This document shows, in pieces, positions 24,366-33,043 of a stretch of 64,000 bases of DNA. The translations under genes were made by a program, and so were the position numbers. Origin of the DNA: Acidovorax sp. T1 (GTDB taxonomy: Bacteria > Pseudomonadota > Gammaproteobacteria > Burkholderiales > Burkholderiaceae_C); the NCBI RefSeq assembly GCF_002176815.1, contig NZ_CP021648.1, forward strand, positions 2,426,001 through 2,490,000. Direction: 5' to 3'. The notes below the pieces were generated by a model. The model was given only the letters and a program-made list of their open reading frames with translations. It made no database searches and had not been told where the DNA came from. Numbering within the stretch: position 1 is the stretch's first letter; each line of letters starts with the position of its first letter.

Positions 24366-25613
24366 ATGCCATTTGCTGCCCTCGGTCTCTCTCCCGCCCT
24401 CGTTCAGGCTGCCACCGCGATGGGCTTTGCCGCGCCCACGCCCATCCAGGAGGCAGCCATTCCGGCCATCCTGCGCGGCGCCGATGTCGTGGGCTCGGCC
24501 CAGACGGGATCGGGCAAAACGGCGGCATTCGCCTTGCCGCTGCTGCAACGGCTGCAAGCCGGTGCGCCCCACACACAGCGGCGGGTGCGCGCGCTGGTTC
24601 TGGTGCCCACGCGCGAGCTGGCGGCCCAGGTCGGCGAGGTGGTGCGCAGCCTGGCACAGCACCTGCCCCAGCCGCTGAAAGTGGCCGTGGTCTTTGGCGG
24701 CGTTTCCATCAACCCCCAGATGATGGGCCTGCGCGGTGGCGCCGATGTGGTGGTCGCCACGCCGGGCCGCCTGCTCGATCTGGTGGAGCACAACGCATTG
24801 CAGCTGGGCAACGTGGACCTGCTGGTGCTGGACGAGGCCGACCGCCTGCTGGACCTCGGGTTTGCCGAGGAACTGCAGCGCACCCTGGCGCTGCTGCCAC
24901 CGCAGCGGCAGAACCTGTTCTTTTCGGCCACGTTCCCCGCAGCCGTGCAGACGCTGGCCAACGGGCTGCTGAACGACCCCGTGCGCGTGGCCGTGGCCGA
25001 CACGCCTGCCAACGAACCGTCCATCGCGCAGCGCGCCATTGCGGTGGACGCCAGCCGCCGCACGCAGTTGCTGCGCCACTTGGTGCAGGAGAACGCATGG
25101 AGCCGCGTGCTGGTGTTCGTGGCCACGCAATATGCCGCCGAGCATGTCGCCGAGAAGCTCTACAAGGCCGGTATCTTTGCCACCCCCTTCCACGGCGGCC
25201 TGAGCCAGGGCGCGCGCAAGCAGGTGCTGCAGGAGTTCAAGGACGAACGCTGGCAGGTGGTGGTGACCACCGACCTGGCGGCGCGCGGCATCGACATCGC
25301 CCAGCTGCCTGCGGTGGTGAACTACGACCTGCCCCGCTCAGCGGTGGACTACGTGCACCGCATCGGCCGCACGGGCCGCGCGGGCGAAAGCGGGGTGGCC
25401 GTAAGCTTTGTCACGGCCGATGCCGAAGCGCATTTCCGCCTGATCGAGAAACGCCAGCACCTTGCCCTGCCGCGCGAACAGGTCCCCGGCTTTGAGCCCA
25501 CCGAACTACCGACCGAGGCCACGGCAGCCAGCACCGGCGGCATCAAGGGCAAGCGGCCCAGCAAGAAAGACAAATTACGCGCTGCAACGCAGGCGGCAAC
25601 AGGGCAGGAATAA
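24366..25613 (+). CDS. rhlE: DEAD-box RNA helicase RhlE
   Basis: 415 residues. Q motif at the N-terminus (FAALGLSPALVQAATAMGFAAPTPIQ), motif I AQTGSGKT (residues 45-52), Ia PTRELAAQ, DEAD (in LVLDEADRLLDLGF), SAT, then RGIDIAQL and HRIGRTGRAGESG in domain 2. The C-terminus is lysine-rich (KGKRPSKKDK). RhlE acts in rRNA and mRNA remodelling. I prefer the ATG at 24366; a TTG 12 bases upstream is also in frame. The 270-base region before it shows no other feature. Confidence 0.93.
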   Translation: MPFAALGLSPALVQAATAMGFAAPTPIQEAAIPAILRGADVVGSAQTGSGKTAAFALPLLQRLQAGAPHTQRRVRALVLVPTRELAAQVGEVVRSLAQHLPQPLKVAVVFGGVSINPQMMGLRGGADVVVATPGRLLDLVEHNALQLGNVDLLVLDEADRLLDLGFAEELQRTLALLPPQRQNLFFSATFPAAVQTLANGLLNDPVRVAVADTPANEPSIAQRAIAVDASRRTQLLRHLVQENAWSRVLVFVATQYAAEHVAEKLYKAGIFATPFHGGLSQGARKQVLQEFKDERWQVVVTTDLAARGIDIAQLPAVVNYDLPRSAVDYVHRIGRTGRAGESGVAVSFVTADAEAHFRLIEKRQHLALPREQVPGFEPTELPTEATAASTGGIKGKRPSKKDKLRAATQAATGQE

Positions 25614-25623
25614 GGCCGGGCGA

Positions 25624-25986
25624 TCAGTCGCCGTCGCCGCCGCCATCGCCGTCGTTGTCGTCGCTGATGGCGCCGCCCCCGCCTTCTTCGCCAGCCTGGC
25701 CGGAACGTGCCTGGCGATGCCCACCCTTGGCCATAATTTCGACATAAAACTGCGCACCACCTTCGCGGGCCACGCCATCAATCAGGCCGATCAGGGCAGC
25801 CAGGTGGGCAACTTCGGCGGTTTCGGCGCTGCGGCCGAACTTGCAATCGAAGTCCCAGAAATCCGCGCCGGCGGGCACGGGGCGGCCGCGTTCGCGCTTG
25901 ATGTACTTGCGGATTTCATGCTTGACGGCATCCAGAACGCGGTCGCTGTTCTTGCCTTCGATGTGGAGCTGGAAAGTTTTTTTCAT
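25624..25986 (-). CDS. DUF6172-type protein with acidic glycine-rich tail
   Basis: 120 residues. A conserved N-terminal domain (MKKTFQLHIEGKNSDRVLDAVKHEIRK..., with FWDFDCKFG at about 43-51) matches a small beta-proteobacterial family of unknown function. The last 22 residues are a low-complexity tail of Gly, Asp and Glu. It converges with rhlE, the two stops being 10 bases apart. Nothing in the sequence suggests an enzymatic role. Confidence 0.7.
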   Translation of the reverse strand: MKKTFQLHIEGKNSDRVLDAVKHEIRKYIKRERGRPVPAGADFWDFDCKFGRSAETAEVAHLAALIGLIDGVAREGGAQFYVEIMAKGGHRQARSGQAGEEGGGGAISDDNDGDGGGDGD

Positions 25987-26158
25987 GGGCGATCGTACCG
26001 CCTGCGGCATCGCCACCACCCAGGCCAGGGGCAAAGCGGGTGTCGTGCGGCTGGGTATCAGCACCTGCAGGTCACCCGCGACACCGGGCCACCGCTCGGC
26101 CAAGAAACACACCAACGGGTCGTCAACGCGCCCGCTCACGGCGTGGTTTCAAAACGAC

Positions 26159-27154
26159 TTACCGCCCATTCAGCGGGTAGGCCGGATCGGTGTATCCCGG
26201 CGTGGACGGATGGCCCGGTGCCACCAGCGAATCCACCAACGCCTCGTCTTCTTCAGTCATGGCGCAGTCGAGCGCTGGCGCATAGTCCTGCCACTGCGCC
26301 AGCGTTCGCGGCCCGGCAATCACCGAACTCACCGACCGGTGGGCCAGCACCCAGGCCGTGGCAAATTGGGCCAGCGTCACCCCTCGCTGCTGCGCATGCC
26401 GCTGCAATGTCTGGGCGATCTGCAACGATTCTTCGCGCCACTCGGTCTGGGTGATGCGCTTGTCGCCCCGGGCGGCCCGCGAGCCTTCGACGGGCGGCTG
26501 GCCCGGCAGGTATTTGCCCGTGAGCACGCCGCGCGCCACTGGGCTGTAGGGTGTGACCCCCAGGCCATGGTGGGCGCAGGCCGGCAATATCTCAACCTCG
26601 GGCATGCGGTTGAGCAGGTTGTAGTAAGGCTGGCACACCACGGGCCCAGGCATGCCCATCTGCCGGGCCAGGTGCACCAGCTCGGTAATACGCCAGCCCC
26701 GGAAATTGGAAACACCCCAGTAGCGGATCTTGCCCGCGCGCAACATGGCATCGAGCGCCTGCAGGGGCTCCTCCAGGTTCATGCCGTTGTAGTCGCGGTG
26801 CAGATACAGAATGTCCACATGGTCGGTCTGCAGCCGCCCCAGGCTGGCTTCGACCTCGCGCAGCATCCAGCTGCGCGAATAGTGCGCCTCGTTCACGCGG
26901 TCCGACATCTTGTTGCCCAGCTTGGTGGCCAGCACCCAGTCGTGGCGCTGGCCGCGCAGCAACTCACCCAGCATGGTCTCGGAAGCGCCCTTGGTGTACA
27001 CATCGGCCGTGTCGATGTAGTTCACCCCCTGGGCGTGGGCATCGGCCACGATGGCGGCAGCTTCGTCACGCGGGGTCTGGTCGCCAAACATCATCGTGCC
27101 CAGGCACAGACGGGAGACCTGGAGATTGCTTTTGCCAAGGTTGCGGTATTGCAT
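26159..27154 (-). CDS. Aldo/keto reductase
   Basis: 331 residues, TIM-barrel NADPH-dependent oxidoreductase. The catalytic tetrad is visible as D48 and Y53 (in YIDTADVYTKG), K78 (ATKLGNK) and H119 (LYLHRDY). GVSNFRGW and the cofactor motif VIAGPRT near 276 are also present. Substrate unknown; the closest resemblance is to the general stress/aldehyde-reductase group. It precedes slyX on the complementary strand order with a 15-base gap but probably has its own promoter. Confidence 0.88.
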   Translation of the reverse strand: MQYRNLGKSNLQVSRLCLGTMMFGDQTPRDEAAAIVADAHAQGVNYIDTADVYTKGASETMLGELLRGQRHDWVLATKLGNKMSDRVNEAHYSRSWMLREVEASLGRLQTDHVDILYLHRDYNGMNLEEPLQALDAMLRAGKIRYWGVSNFRGWRITELVHLARQMGMPGPVVCQPYYNLLNRMPEVEILPACAHHGLGVTPYSPVARGVLTGKYLPGQPPVEGSRAARGDKRITQTEWREESLQIAQTLQRHAQQRGVTLAQFATAWVLAHRSVSSVIAGPRTLAQWQDYAPALDCAMTEEDEALVDSLVAPGHPSTPGYTDPAYPLNGR

Positions 27155-27169
27155 GGTTTGGAAACGGAA

Positions 27170-27403
27170 TCAGTAATGCGGCGGCAATTCGTCGCGCAGG
27201 TTGCGCGGGCCGTTCGAGCCGCCTTCGGGCGCCTGCTGGCGCAGCTGGATGACCTCGTGCGTGAGCCGGTCGATCAGCTCCTGCTGGCGGTAGATGGTGA
27301 GGTTGAGCTGGTCCAGCAGGTCTTCCATGAAACTGGCCTTGATCTCCAGGCCCTCCAGCCGCTGCAGGATGTCGTGCGCGTCATTGGTGTTGGGGTCTTG
27401 CAT
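27170..27403 (-). CDS. slyX: SlyX-like coiled-coil protein
   Basis: 77 residues, mostly one heptad-repeat coiled coil (about residues 11-57: LQRLEGLEIKASFMEDLLDQLN, then LIDRLTHEVIQL) ending in the family-typical DELPPHY. SlyX is a small cytoplasmic protein of unknown function. It starts 7 bases after the aminotransferase stop, so the two are likely on one transcript. Confidence 0.88.
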   Translation of the reverse strand: MQDPNTNDAHDILQRLEGLEIKASFMEDLLDQLNLTIYRQQELIDRLTHEVIQLRQQAPEGGSNGPRNLRDELPPHY

Positions 27404-27410
27404 GGCGTTG

Positions 27411-28601
27411 TCAGAGAGCCTGCGCCAGGCGCGCCACGCCCTCGCGGATTTTGCCGACATCGGCCGTGGCGAACGACAGGCGCAGCGTGGCGTGGTCGGG
27501 GTTCTGGGCAAAAAACGGCGTGCCGGGCACAAAGGCCACGCCTTTTTCGATAGCAGCCCTGGCCAGCACGTTGGCATCGGCCAGCTTGCCGCCCGCGCCC
27601 GTCAGGCGCAGCCACACGAACAGGCCGCCTTTGGGTTGCACAAACTCCACGGCGTCACCCAGTTCCTTGTGCAAGGCGTCGCACAGCGCCTGGGCGCGCT
27701 CGGCATAGACCTTGCGCACATTCGCCAACGTGGCGGGCATGCGGCCGGCCTTGAGGTATTGCGCGGCCGTGGCCTGGGCAAACGTGCTGGTGTGCGCGTC
27801 GCTGAACTGCTTGCACATCACCGCCTTGGCCAGCAGCTCGGGCGGGGCGATCAGCCAGCCAATGCGCAGGCCGGGGCTGAGCACCTTGCTCAAACTGCCG
27901 CAGTGCGCCAGCCAGTCGCGGCTGCCGGGCACCTGGCTGGACAGCGCCAGCAGGCTGGGCGGTGGCGCCTCGCCAAAATACAGGTCGCCATAGGGATCGT
28001 CTTCCACCACCAGGGTCTGGTACTTCACCGCCAGCTCCAGCACCTTTTTGCGGCGCGCCAGGCTCAGCGTGGCGCCGCTGGGGTTGCCAAAGGTGGGGAT
28101 CAGGTACACCAGCTTGGGGCGGTGCTCGGCAATGAGCTGCTCCAGCGCGTCCACCTGCACGCCATCTCCATCGATGGGCGCGCTGATGACCTCAGCGCCA
28201 TACAGGCGAAAGCACTGGATGGTGGCCAAAAAAGTGGGGCCCTCCACAATCACCTTGTCGCCGGGGCCGATCATGGTCTTGCCCAGCAGGTCCAGCGCCT
28301 GCTGGCTGCCGGTGGTGACGATGAGCTGGTCGGGCGCCACATCCCGGGCGCCCTTGCTCGCCATGAAGGCGGCCAGTTGCTCGCGCAGTGGCTGGTAGCC
28401 CTCGGTGGCGCCGTATTGCAGGGCGGCGCCCGGCTCCTCGGCCAGAGCGGCGTTGCTGGCGGCGCGGATGCCGTCCACGTCGAACATGGCGCTGTCAGGG
28501 AACCCGCCCGCAAAGCTGATGATGCCGGGCTTGCCCAGCAGCTTGAAGAGTTCGCGGATGGCGGAGGTTTCTACGTTGTTCAGGCGGTCGGCAAATTGCA
28601 T
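27411..28601 (-). CDS. PLP-dependent aminotransferase (2-aminoadipate/LysN type)
   Basis: 396-residue fold-type I aminotransferase. Visible are ISFAGGFPD near the N-terminus, TTGSQQALDL, VEDDPYGDLYFG, the PLP-lysine region GSLSKVLSPGLRIGW and a C-terminal RLSFA. These match the class of stand-alone MocR-like transaminases including 2-aminoadipate and kynurenine/valine-type enzymes; exact substrate not determined. The start at 28601 (MQFADRLNNV) was chosen over 28658, which lacks a ribosome site. Confidence 0.85.
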   Translation of the reverse strand: MQFADRLNNVETSAIRELFKLLGKPGIISFAGGFPDSAMFDVDGIRAASNAALAEEPGAALQYGATEGYQPLREQLAAFMASKGARDVAPDQLIVTTGSQQALDLLGKTMIGPGDKVIVEGPTFLATIQCFRLYGAEVISAPIDGDGVQVDALEQLIAEHRPKLVYLIPTFGNPSGATLSLARRKKVLELAVKYQTLVVEDDPYGDLYFGEAPPPSLLALSSQVPGSRDWLAHCGSLSKVLSPGLRIGWLIAPPELLAKAVMCKQFSDAHTSTFAQATAAQYLKAGRMPATLANVRKVYAERAQALCDALHKELGDAVEFVQPKGGLFVWLRLTGAGGKLADANVLARAAIEKGVAFVPGTPFFAQNPDHATLRLSFATADVGKIREGVARLAQAL

Positions 28602-28702
28602 GAGCGGTGCTTTCAGTGGACGGGGAATATCGCATTGTCGCCAATTGGCATGCTGCACGGCAGCGTACAGCGTGGAGGCGGCAACCCCCTACACTGCCCG
28701 CC

Positions 28703-29341
28703 ATGAAAACCGCGCACATCGCACCCTTTTTCGCCACCCTGAAGGCCGCCAACCCGCTGCCCAACACCGAACTCGAATACACCACCGTGTTCGAGCTGCT
28801 GGCGGCCGTGCTGCTGTCGGCCCAGGCCACCGATGTGGGCGTGAACAAGGCCACGCGCAAACTGTTCCCGGTGGCAGGCACACCGCAGGCCATTCTGGAT
28901 CTGGGGCTCGATGGGCTGGAGGGCTACATCAAGACCATCGGCCTCTACAAAAGCAAAGCGCGCCACCTGCTGCAAACCTGCCGCATCCTGGTGGAGCAGC
29001 ACGGCGGCCAGGTGCCGCGCACGCGCGAGGCGCTCGAAGCCCTGCCCGGCGTGGGCCGCAAAACAGCCAACGTGGTGCTGAACGTGGCGTTCGGCCAGCC
29101 CACCATGGCGGTGGACACGCACATCTTTCGCGTCAGCAACCGCACGGGTCTCGCCCCCGGCAAGAACCCGCTGGCGGTGGAGAAGCAGCTGATGAAGCGC
29201 GTGCCCCCCGCCTACGCCGTCGATTCGCACCACTGGCTGATCCTGCTGGGCCGCTATGTGTGCCAGGCGCGTAAGCCGCGCTGCTGGGAATGCCTGGTGG
29301 CGCCGTATTGCGACTTTCAGCCCAAGACGAGCGCGCCCTAG
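28703..29341 (+). CDS. nth: Endonuclease III
   Basis: 212 residues. DNA glycosylase/AP lyase removing oxidised pyrimidines. Helix-hairpin-helix LPGVGRKTANVVLNVAFG contains the catalytic lysine (about K120); the catalytic aspartate follows in MAVDTHIFRVSNR. The [4Fe-4S] cluster cysteines CX6CX2CX5C (CQARKPRCWEC, LVAPYC) sit at the C-terminus. The length is standard. It is divergent from the aminotransferase. Confidence 0.95.
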   Translation: MKTAHIAPFFATLKAANPLPNTELEYTTVFELLAAVLLSAQATDVGVNKATRKLFPVAGTPQAILDLGLDGLEGYIKTIGLYKSKARHLLQTCRILVEQHGGQVPRTREALEALPGVGRKTANVVLNVAFGQPTMAVDTHIFRVSNRTGLAPGKNPLAVEKQLMKRVPPAYAVDSHHWLILLGRYVCQARKPRCWECLVAPYCDFQPKTSAP

Positions 29342-29420
29342 CCCTGCGGACGCTGCAGCCGAAAGCGGATCCATCGCGCGGCTTCCACAGCAGATGCTTT
29401 TGGCATCTTTAATGCTATTA

Positions 29421-29478
29421 TTAATATAGCTATCAGCGCTTTACCCATAAGCGCGAATGGCTTTTTTCTTTCAAATGT
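29421..29478 (+). repeat. Dispersed repeat, copy 6
   Basis: ATAGCTATCAGCGCTTTACC, then CATAAGCGCGAATGGC and the T-rich tail ending TTCAAA. The tail overlaps the last bases of catR (its TGA at 29471-29473). It sits between convergent nth and catR, where its hairpin and T run could also act as a terminator for nth. Confidence 0.8.
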
Positions 29479-30370
29479 TTGAACGTCCGCCGGAAAGCCG
29501 ATGCTCAGGCCTGAGCAAGGCCGCAAACTCCACGGCAGCCCGGCTGCGGGATGCACCACGCCGCCACAGAATGCCGGCGTGGCGCACCATCTGCGGCGAA
29601 TGCAACTGGATGGCCTGCATGTCCGGCGCCTGGCGCGCGGCGCGTTCGGGCACGATGCACGCCAGCTCGCCCCAGCGACACACGTCAATCAGGCCCTCCA
29701 CCGACTCCATCTCTACCCGCACCCAGGGCTGCACACCCGCGCCGCGCAGGCTGTCGTCAATCAGCTGGCGCGTGGCGAAAGCGCGCGGCAGCATGGCCAG
29801 CGGCACCTGGGCCAGGGCCTTGACGGCCAGCGTGCGGCGGCGCGCCAGCGGGTGGGCGCGGTTCACCACCAGCTGCATCCGCTCCTCGAACAAGGGCTCG
29901 GTCTCGATCTCGTCGCGCTGCGTGGGGTGAAAGGCGATGCCCACATCGAGCAGGCCTTCCACCAGCTGCTCCTCGATGGGCCCGGCGCGCAGGTCGCGCA
30001 CCACGATGTTCACCTTGGGATAGGCCATGCTGAAGGCCGCCACCGTGGCCGGCACCAGGGTGTGCAAAAAGGTGGGGATGACGCCCACCGTGAGCACGCC
30101 CGACTGCAACCCCGTCATGTCGGCCAGCGCCATGCGCCCGGCCTCGATCTCCTGCAGCGCGCGAGCGGCATGCACACGAAAGGCCGCCCCGGCCTGCGAC
30201 AGCCGCAAGCCCCGGCCCAGCCGGTCAAAAAGCTGGATCTCCAGCTCCTGCTCCAGCTGGCGCAGGCCGTGCGACAGCGTGGACTGCGTGACAAACAGGT
30301 TTTGCGCCGACTGCGTCAGGTGCTCGGTCTGGGCGATGTCGAGAAAGTAGCGCAACTGCCGGATTTCCAT
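29471..30370 (-). CDS. catR: LysR-type regulator of the cat operon (CatR/CatM type)
   Basis: 299 residues. HTH in residues 1-60 (MEIRQLRYFLDIAQTEHLTQSAQNLFVTQSTLSHGLRQL), then a periplasmic-binding-like effector domain with GVIPTFLHTLVP and LPRAFATRQLIDDSL. It is divergent from catB with 142 bases between, the standard layout for a muconate-responsive activator. Effector is inferred to be cis,cis-muconate. The start at 30370 is chosen; one more in-frame ATG lies 15 bases upstream. Its stop codon lies in a repeat copy. Confidence 0.85.
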   Translation of the reverse strand: MEIRQLRYFLDIAQTEHLTQSAQNLFVTQSTLSHGLRQLEQELEIQLFDRLGRGLRLSQAGAAFRVHAARALQEIEAGRMALADMTGLQSGVLTVGVIPTFLHTLVPATVAAFSMAYPKVNIVVRDLRAGPIEEQLVEGLLDVGIAFHPTQRDEIETEPLFEERMQLVVNRAHPLARRRTLAVKALAQVPLAMLPRAFATRQLIDDSLRGAGVQPWVRVEMESVEGLIDVCRWGELACIVPERAARQAPDMQAIQLHSPQMVRHAGILWRRGASRSRAAVEFAALLRPEHRLSGGRSNI

Positions 30371-30387
30371 CGCTGACACTCCCATTT

Positions 30388-30412
30388 ATTCGTTCGATTC
30401 GATCGAATGATA
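30388..30412. promoter_or_regulatory. Probable CatR operator
   Basis: A perfect 12-bp palindrome ATTCGATCGAAT (30397-30408) with flanking TTCG-type half sites lies 18 to 40 bases from the catR start. Its T/A-rich arms fit the T-N11-A pattern of LysR recognition sites. A typical activator would also contact a second site nearer catB. Confidence 0.55.
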
Positions 30413-30512
30413 AGTTGCAAATAAATCATTGGAACGTCATACGGATTAAATCTAACCTTGCTTTTTTCTGCCCCGCGGTTGGGCCAACACCACTCAAAAA
30501 AGGTACACAGCG

Positions 30513-31697
30513 ATGCACAGCCGCTTCACCATCGACCGCCTGCAGGCGCGGATTCTGGACATCCCGACGATCCGCCCGCACAAGCTCTCGTTTGGCTCCA
30601 TCAGCCGCCAAAGCCCGGTCATCGTGCAGGTGTGGCTGAAGAACGGCGCCACTGGCTTCGGCGAGGCCGCCACCATTGGCGGCCCGTCGTGGAACGAAGA
30701 GTCGCCCGAAAGCATCCTGCACGCTATTCAAAACTACCTGGCGCCCGCCCTCACCGGCCAGGATGCCGGTGGTTTTGAAGCCGCCCTGGCGCGCATGGAC
30801 AAGGCCTGCAAGGGCAATGCGTTTGCCAAGAGCGCGGTGGAGATGGCGCTGATCGACGCCGTGGCCCGCACGCAGGGCCTGCCCGCCTGGCAACTGCTGG
30901 GCGGCAAGGTGCACCAGAGCCTGCCCTTGGCCTGGACGCTGGCCAGCGGCGATGTGGAGCGCGACCTGCAGGAAGCGCACCTGCGCCTCACGCAAAAACG
31001 CCACCGCATCTTCAAGATGAAGATCGGCGCCCGCGCGCCTGAGGCCGACGTGGCCCATGTGGCGCAGATCGCGCGCGGCCTGCAGGGCAAGGCCACGCTC
31101 ACGGTGGACGTGAACCAGGCCTGGGACGGCAACACCGCGCGCCGCTACCTGCCACAACTGGTCGAGGCCGGCGTGACGCTGATCGAGCAGCCCGTGGCGC
31201 AATGGAATGTGCAGGCGCTCAAAGACCTCACGGCCACGCTCGATGGCGCGCTCATCATGGCCGACGAAACCGTGTGCACGCCGCAAGACGCCATGATGCT
31301 GGCACGCGAAAAAGCCAGCCATGTGTTCTCGCTCAAGGTGGCCAAGCATGGCGGACTGATCCGCACCCGCAAGGTGGCCGCCGTGGCCGAGGCAGCCGAC
31401 ATCGGCTGGTACGGCGGCACCATGCTCGAAACATCTTTGGGCAGCGCCGCATCGGCCCATGTGTTTTCCACCCTGGGCGGCCAGCACCATGGCTGCGAGC
31501 TGTTTGGCCCGCAACTGCTGGTGGACGACATCGTCGAGCAGCAAATGCCCATCGTCGATTTCGAACTGCAACTGCCCGACGGCCCGGGCTTTGGCGTCGA
31601 CATTTCGCTGGCTCAGCTGGAGCGCTTCGATCGCGCCCGCCAGGGCCTCACCGCCGTGCATGTGGACATGGCCGCACACACCACCACCCCCGTTTAA
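30513..31697 (+). CDS. catB: Muconate cycloisomerase
   Basis: 394-residue enolase-superfamily enzyme converting cis,cis-muconate to muconolactone. The barrel lysines are in FKMKIGARAPE (KxK motif); metal-ligand acids are in TVDVNQAWD, LIEQPV and MADETVC; a further lysine is in FSLKVAKHGG. The N-terminal capping domain is intact. First gene of the operon, controlled by the divergent CatR. The sequence alone does not separate muconate from chloromuconate specificity. Confidence 0.92.
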   Translation: MHSRFTIDRLQARILDIPTIRPHKLSFGSISRQSPVIVQVWLKNGATGFGEAATIGGPSWNEESPESILHAIQNYLAPALTGQDAGGFEAALARMDKACKGNAFAKSAVEMALIDAVARTQGLPAWQLLGGKVHQSLPLAWTLASGDVERDLQEAHLRLTQKRHRIFKMKIGARAPEADVAHVAQIARGLQGKATLTVDVNQAWDGNTARRYLPQLVEAGVTLIEQPVAQWNVQALKDLTATLDGALIMADETVCTPQDAMMLAREKASHVFSLKVAKHGGLIRTRKVAAVAEAADIGWYGGTMLETSLGSAASAHVFSTLGGQHHGCELFGPQLLVDDIVEQQMPIVDFELQLPDGPGFGVDISLAQLERFDRARQGLTAVHVDMAAHTTTPV

Positions 31698-31708
31698 GGA
31701 GAAAACCG

Positions 31709-31984
31709 ATGCTGTTTCTGGTTCGTATGGATGTGAACATCCCGCGCGACTTGCCCGTGGAGCAAGCCAACGAGATCAAGGCCCGCGAAAAGGCCTATTC
31801 GCAAGACCTGCAGCGCGACGGCCGCTGGAAGAGCATCTGGCGCGTGGTGGGCGAATACGCCAACTACAGCATCTTTGATGTGGCGTCCAACGACGAACTG
31901 CACCAGCTGCTGCAAGGCCTGCCGCTGTTCCCGTTCATGAAGATTTCCGTCACCCCTCTGGCGCAGCACCCTTCGGCCATCTGA
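31709..31984 (+). CDS. catC: Muconolactone delta-isomerase
   Basis: 91 residues, the standard length. Starts MLFLVRMDVNIPRDLP, with the family motif YSIFDVASNDELHQLLQGLPLFP and the C-terminal VTPLAQHPSAI. It moves the double bond of muconolactone to give 3-oxoadipate enol-lactone. AAGGAG (31696-31701) overlaps the catB stop, so translation follows catB. Confidence 0.94.
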   Translation: MLFLVRMDVNIPRDLPVEQANEIKAREKAYSQDLQRDGRWKSIWRVVGEYANYSIFDVASNDELHQLLQGLPLFPFMKISVTPLAQHPSAI

Positions 31985-32018
31985 AACCCCTCCATCTAAA
32001 ACACCCGAGACAAACACG

Positions 32019-32999
32019 ATGCACACCAAACGCCACCTCCTGGCCCTGCTGGCCCTGGCCGGCCTGGGACTGACTGCCCACGCCCAACCCGCGGCATCTG
32101 ACTGGCCCAACAAGCCGATCCGCTGGGTGGTTCCCTTCCCGCCGGGTGGCGCGATGGACGCCATTGCCCGCACGCTGGGCGAAAAGGCCGCCAAGTCACT
32201 GGGCCAGCCCTTCGTCATCGAGAACAAGCCGGGCGCGGGCGGCAACATTGGTGCCGACTACGTGGCCAAACAGCCGGGTGATGGCTACACGATGATGATC
32301 ACCTCGATCGGCATGGCCACCAACAAACCGCTGTACGGCAAGCTCAGCTACGACCCCATCAAGGACTTCGCGCCGGTGAGCCTGCTGGCCGTGGTGCCCA
32401 ATGTGCTGGTCACCAACGCCACCCAGCCCGATGTGAAGACCGCCCGGGACGTGATCGCCGCCGCCCGCAGCGCACCCGGCAAGCTCACCTATGCGTCGGC
32501 CGGCAATGGCACTTCCATCCACCTGGCGGGCGAAGTGTTTACCTCGCTGGCCAAAGTGGAGATGCTGCACATCCCCTACAAGGGCAGCGGCCCGGCCGTG
32601 TCCGACCTGCTCGGCGGCCAGGTCAACTACATGTTTGACAGCATCACGTCGGCGCGCCCACATATCCAGTCGGGCAAGCTGCGCGCCCTGGGCGTGACCA
32701 CGGCCAAGCGCTCCAGCACCCTGCCCGACGTGCCCACGCTGGCCGAGGCCGGCGTGCCCGGCTACGAAGTGTCGCCCTGGTTTGCCGTGTTCATGCCGGC
32801 GTCCACGCCCAAGGCCATCATCGGCAAGCTCAACAAGGCCCTGCTGGACGCCATGAAAGACCCCGACGTGGTCAAGCGCTTTGAATCCATCGGCGCCGAG
32901 CCCGTGGGCTCGACCCCCGACGAGCTGGCCAAACACCTGGCCCGCGAGTCCACGCGCTGGACCCAGCTGATCACCGAGCGCGGCATCAAGCTCGACTGA
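32019..32999 (+). CDS. Bug-family periplasmic solute-binding protein
   Basis: 326 residues. Signal peptide (about 1-23, KRHLLALLALAGLGLTAHA), then the TctC/Bug fold: PIRWVVPFPPGGAMDAIAR, VIENKPGAGGNIGADYVAK, HIPYKGSGPAVSDLLGGQV. It lies between catC and catA on the same strand, so it should be induced with them. A role in binding benzoate, muconate or another aromatic acid is suggested by position only; no membrane partner (TctA/TctB) is in the window. Confidence 0.88.
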   Translation: MHTKRHLLALLALAGLGLTAHAQPAASDWPNKPIRWVVPFPPGGAMDAIARTLGEKAAKSLGQPFVIENKPGAGGNIGADYVAKQPGDGYTMMITSIGMATNKPLYGKLSYDPIKDFAPVSLLAVVPNVLVTNATQPDVKTARDVIAAARSAPGKLTYASAGNGTSIHLAGEVFTSLAKVEMLHIPYKGSGPAVSDLLGGQVNYMFDSITSARPHIQSGKLRALGVTTAKRSSTLPDVPTLAEAGVPGYEVSPWFAVFMPASTPKAIIGKLNKALLDAMKDPDVVKRFESIGAEPVGSTPDELAKHLARESTRWTQLITERGIKLD

Positions 33000-33043
33000 A
33001 AACCCCCTTCATTCATTCCACCCATCCCACAGAGGAGACATCC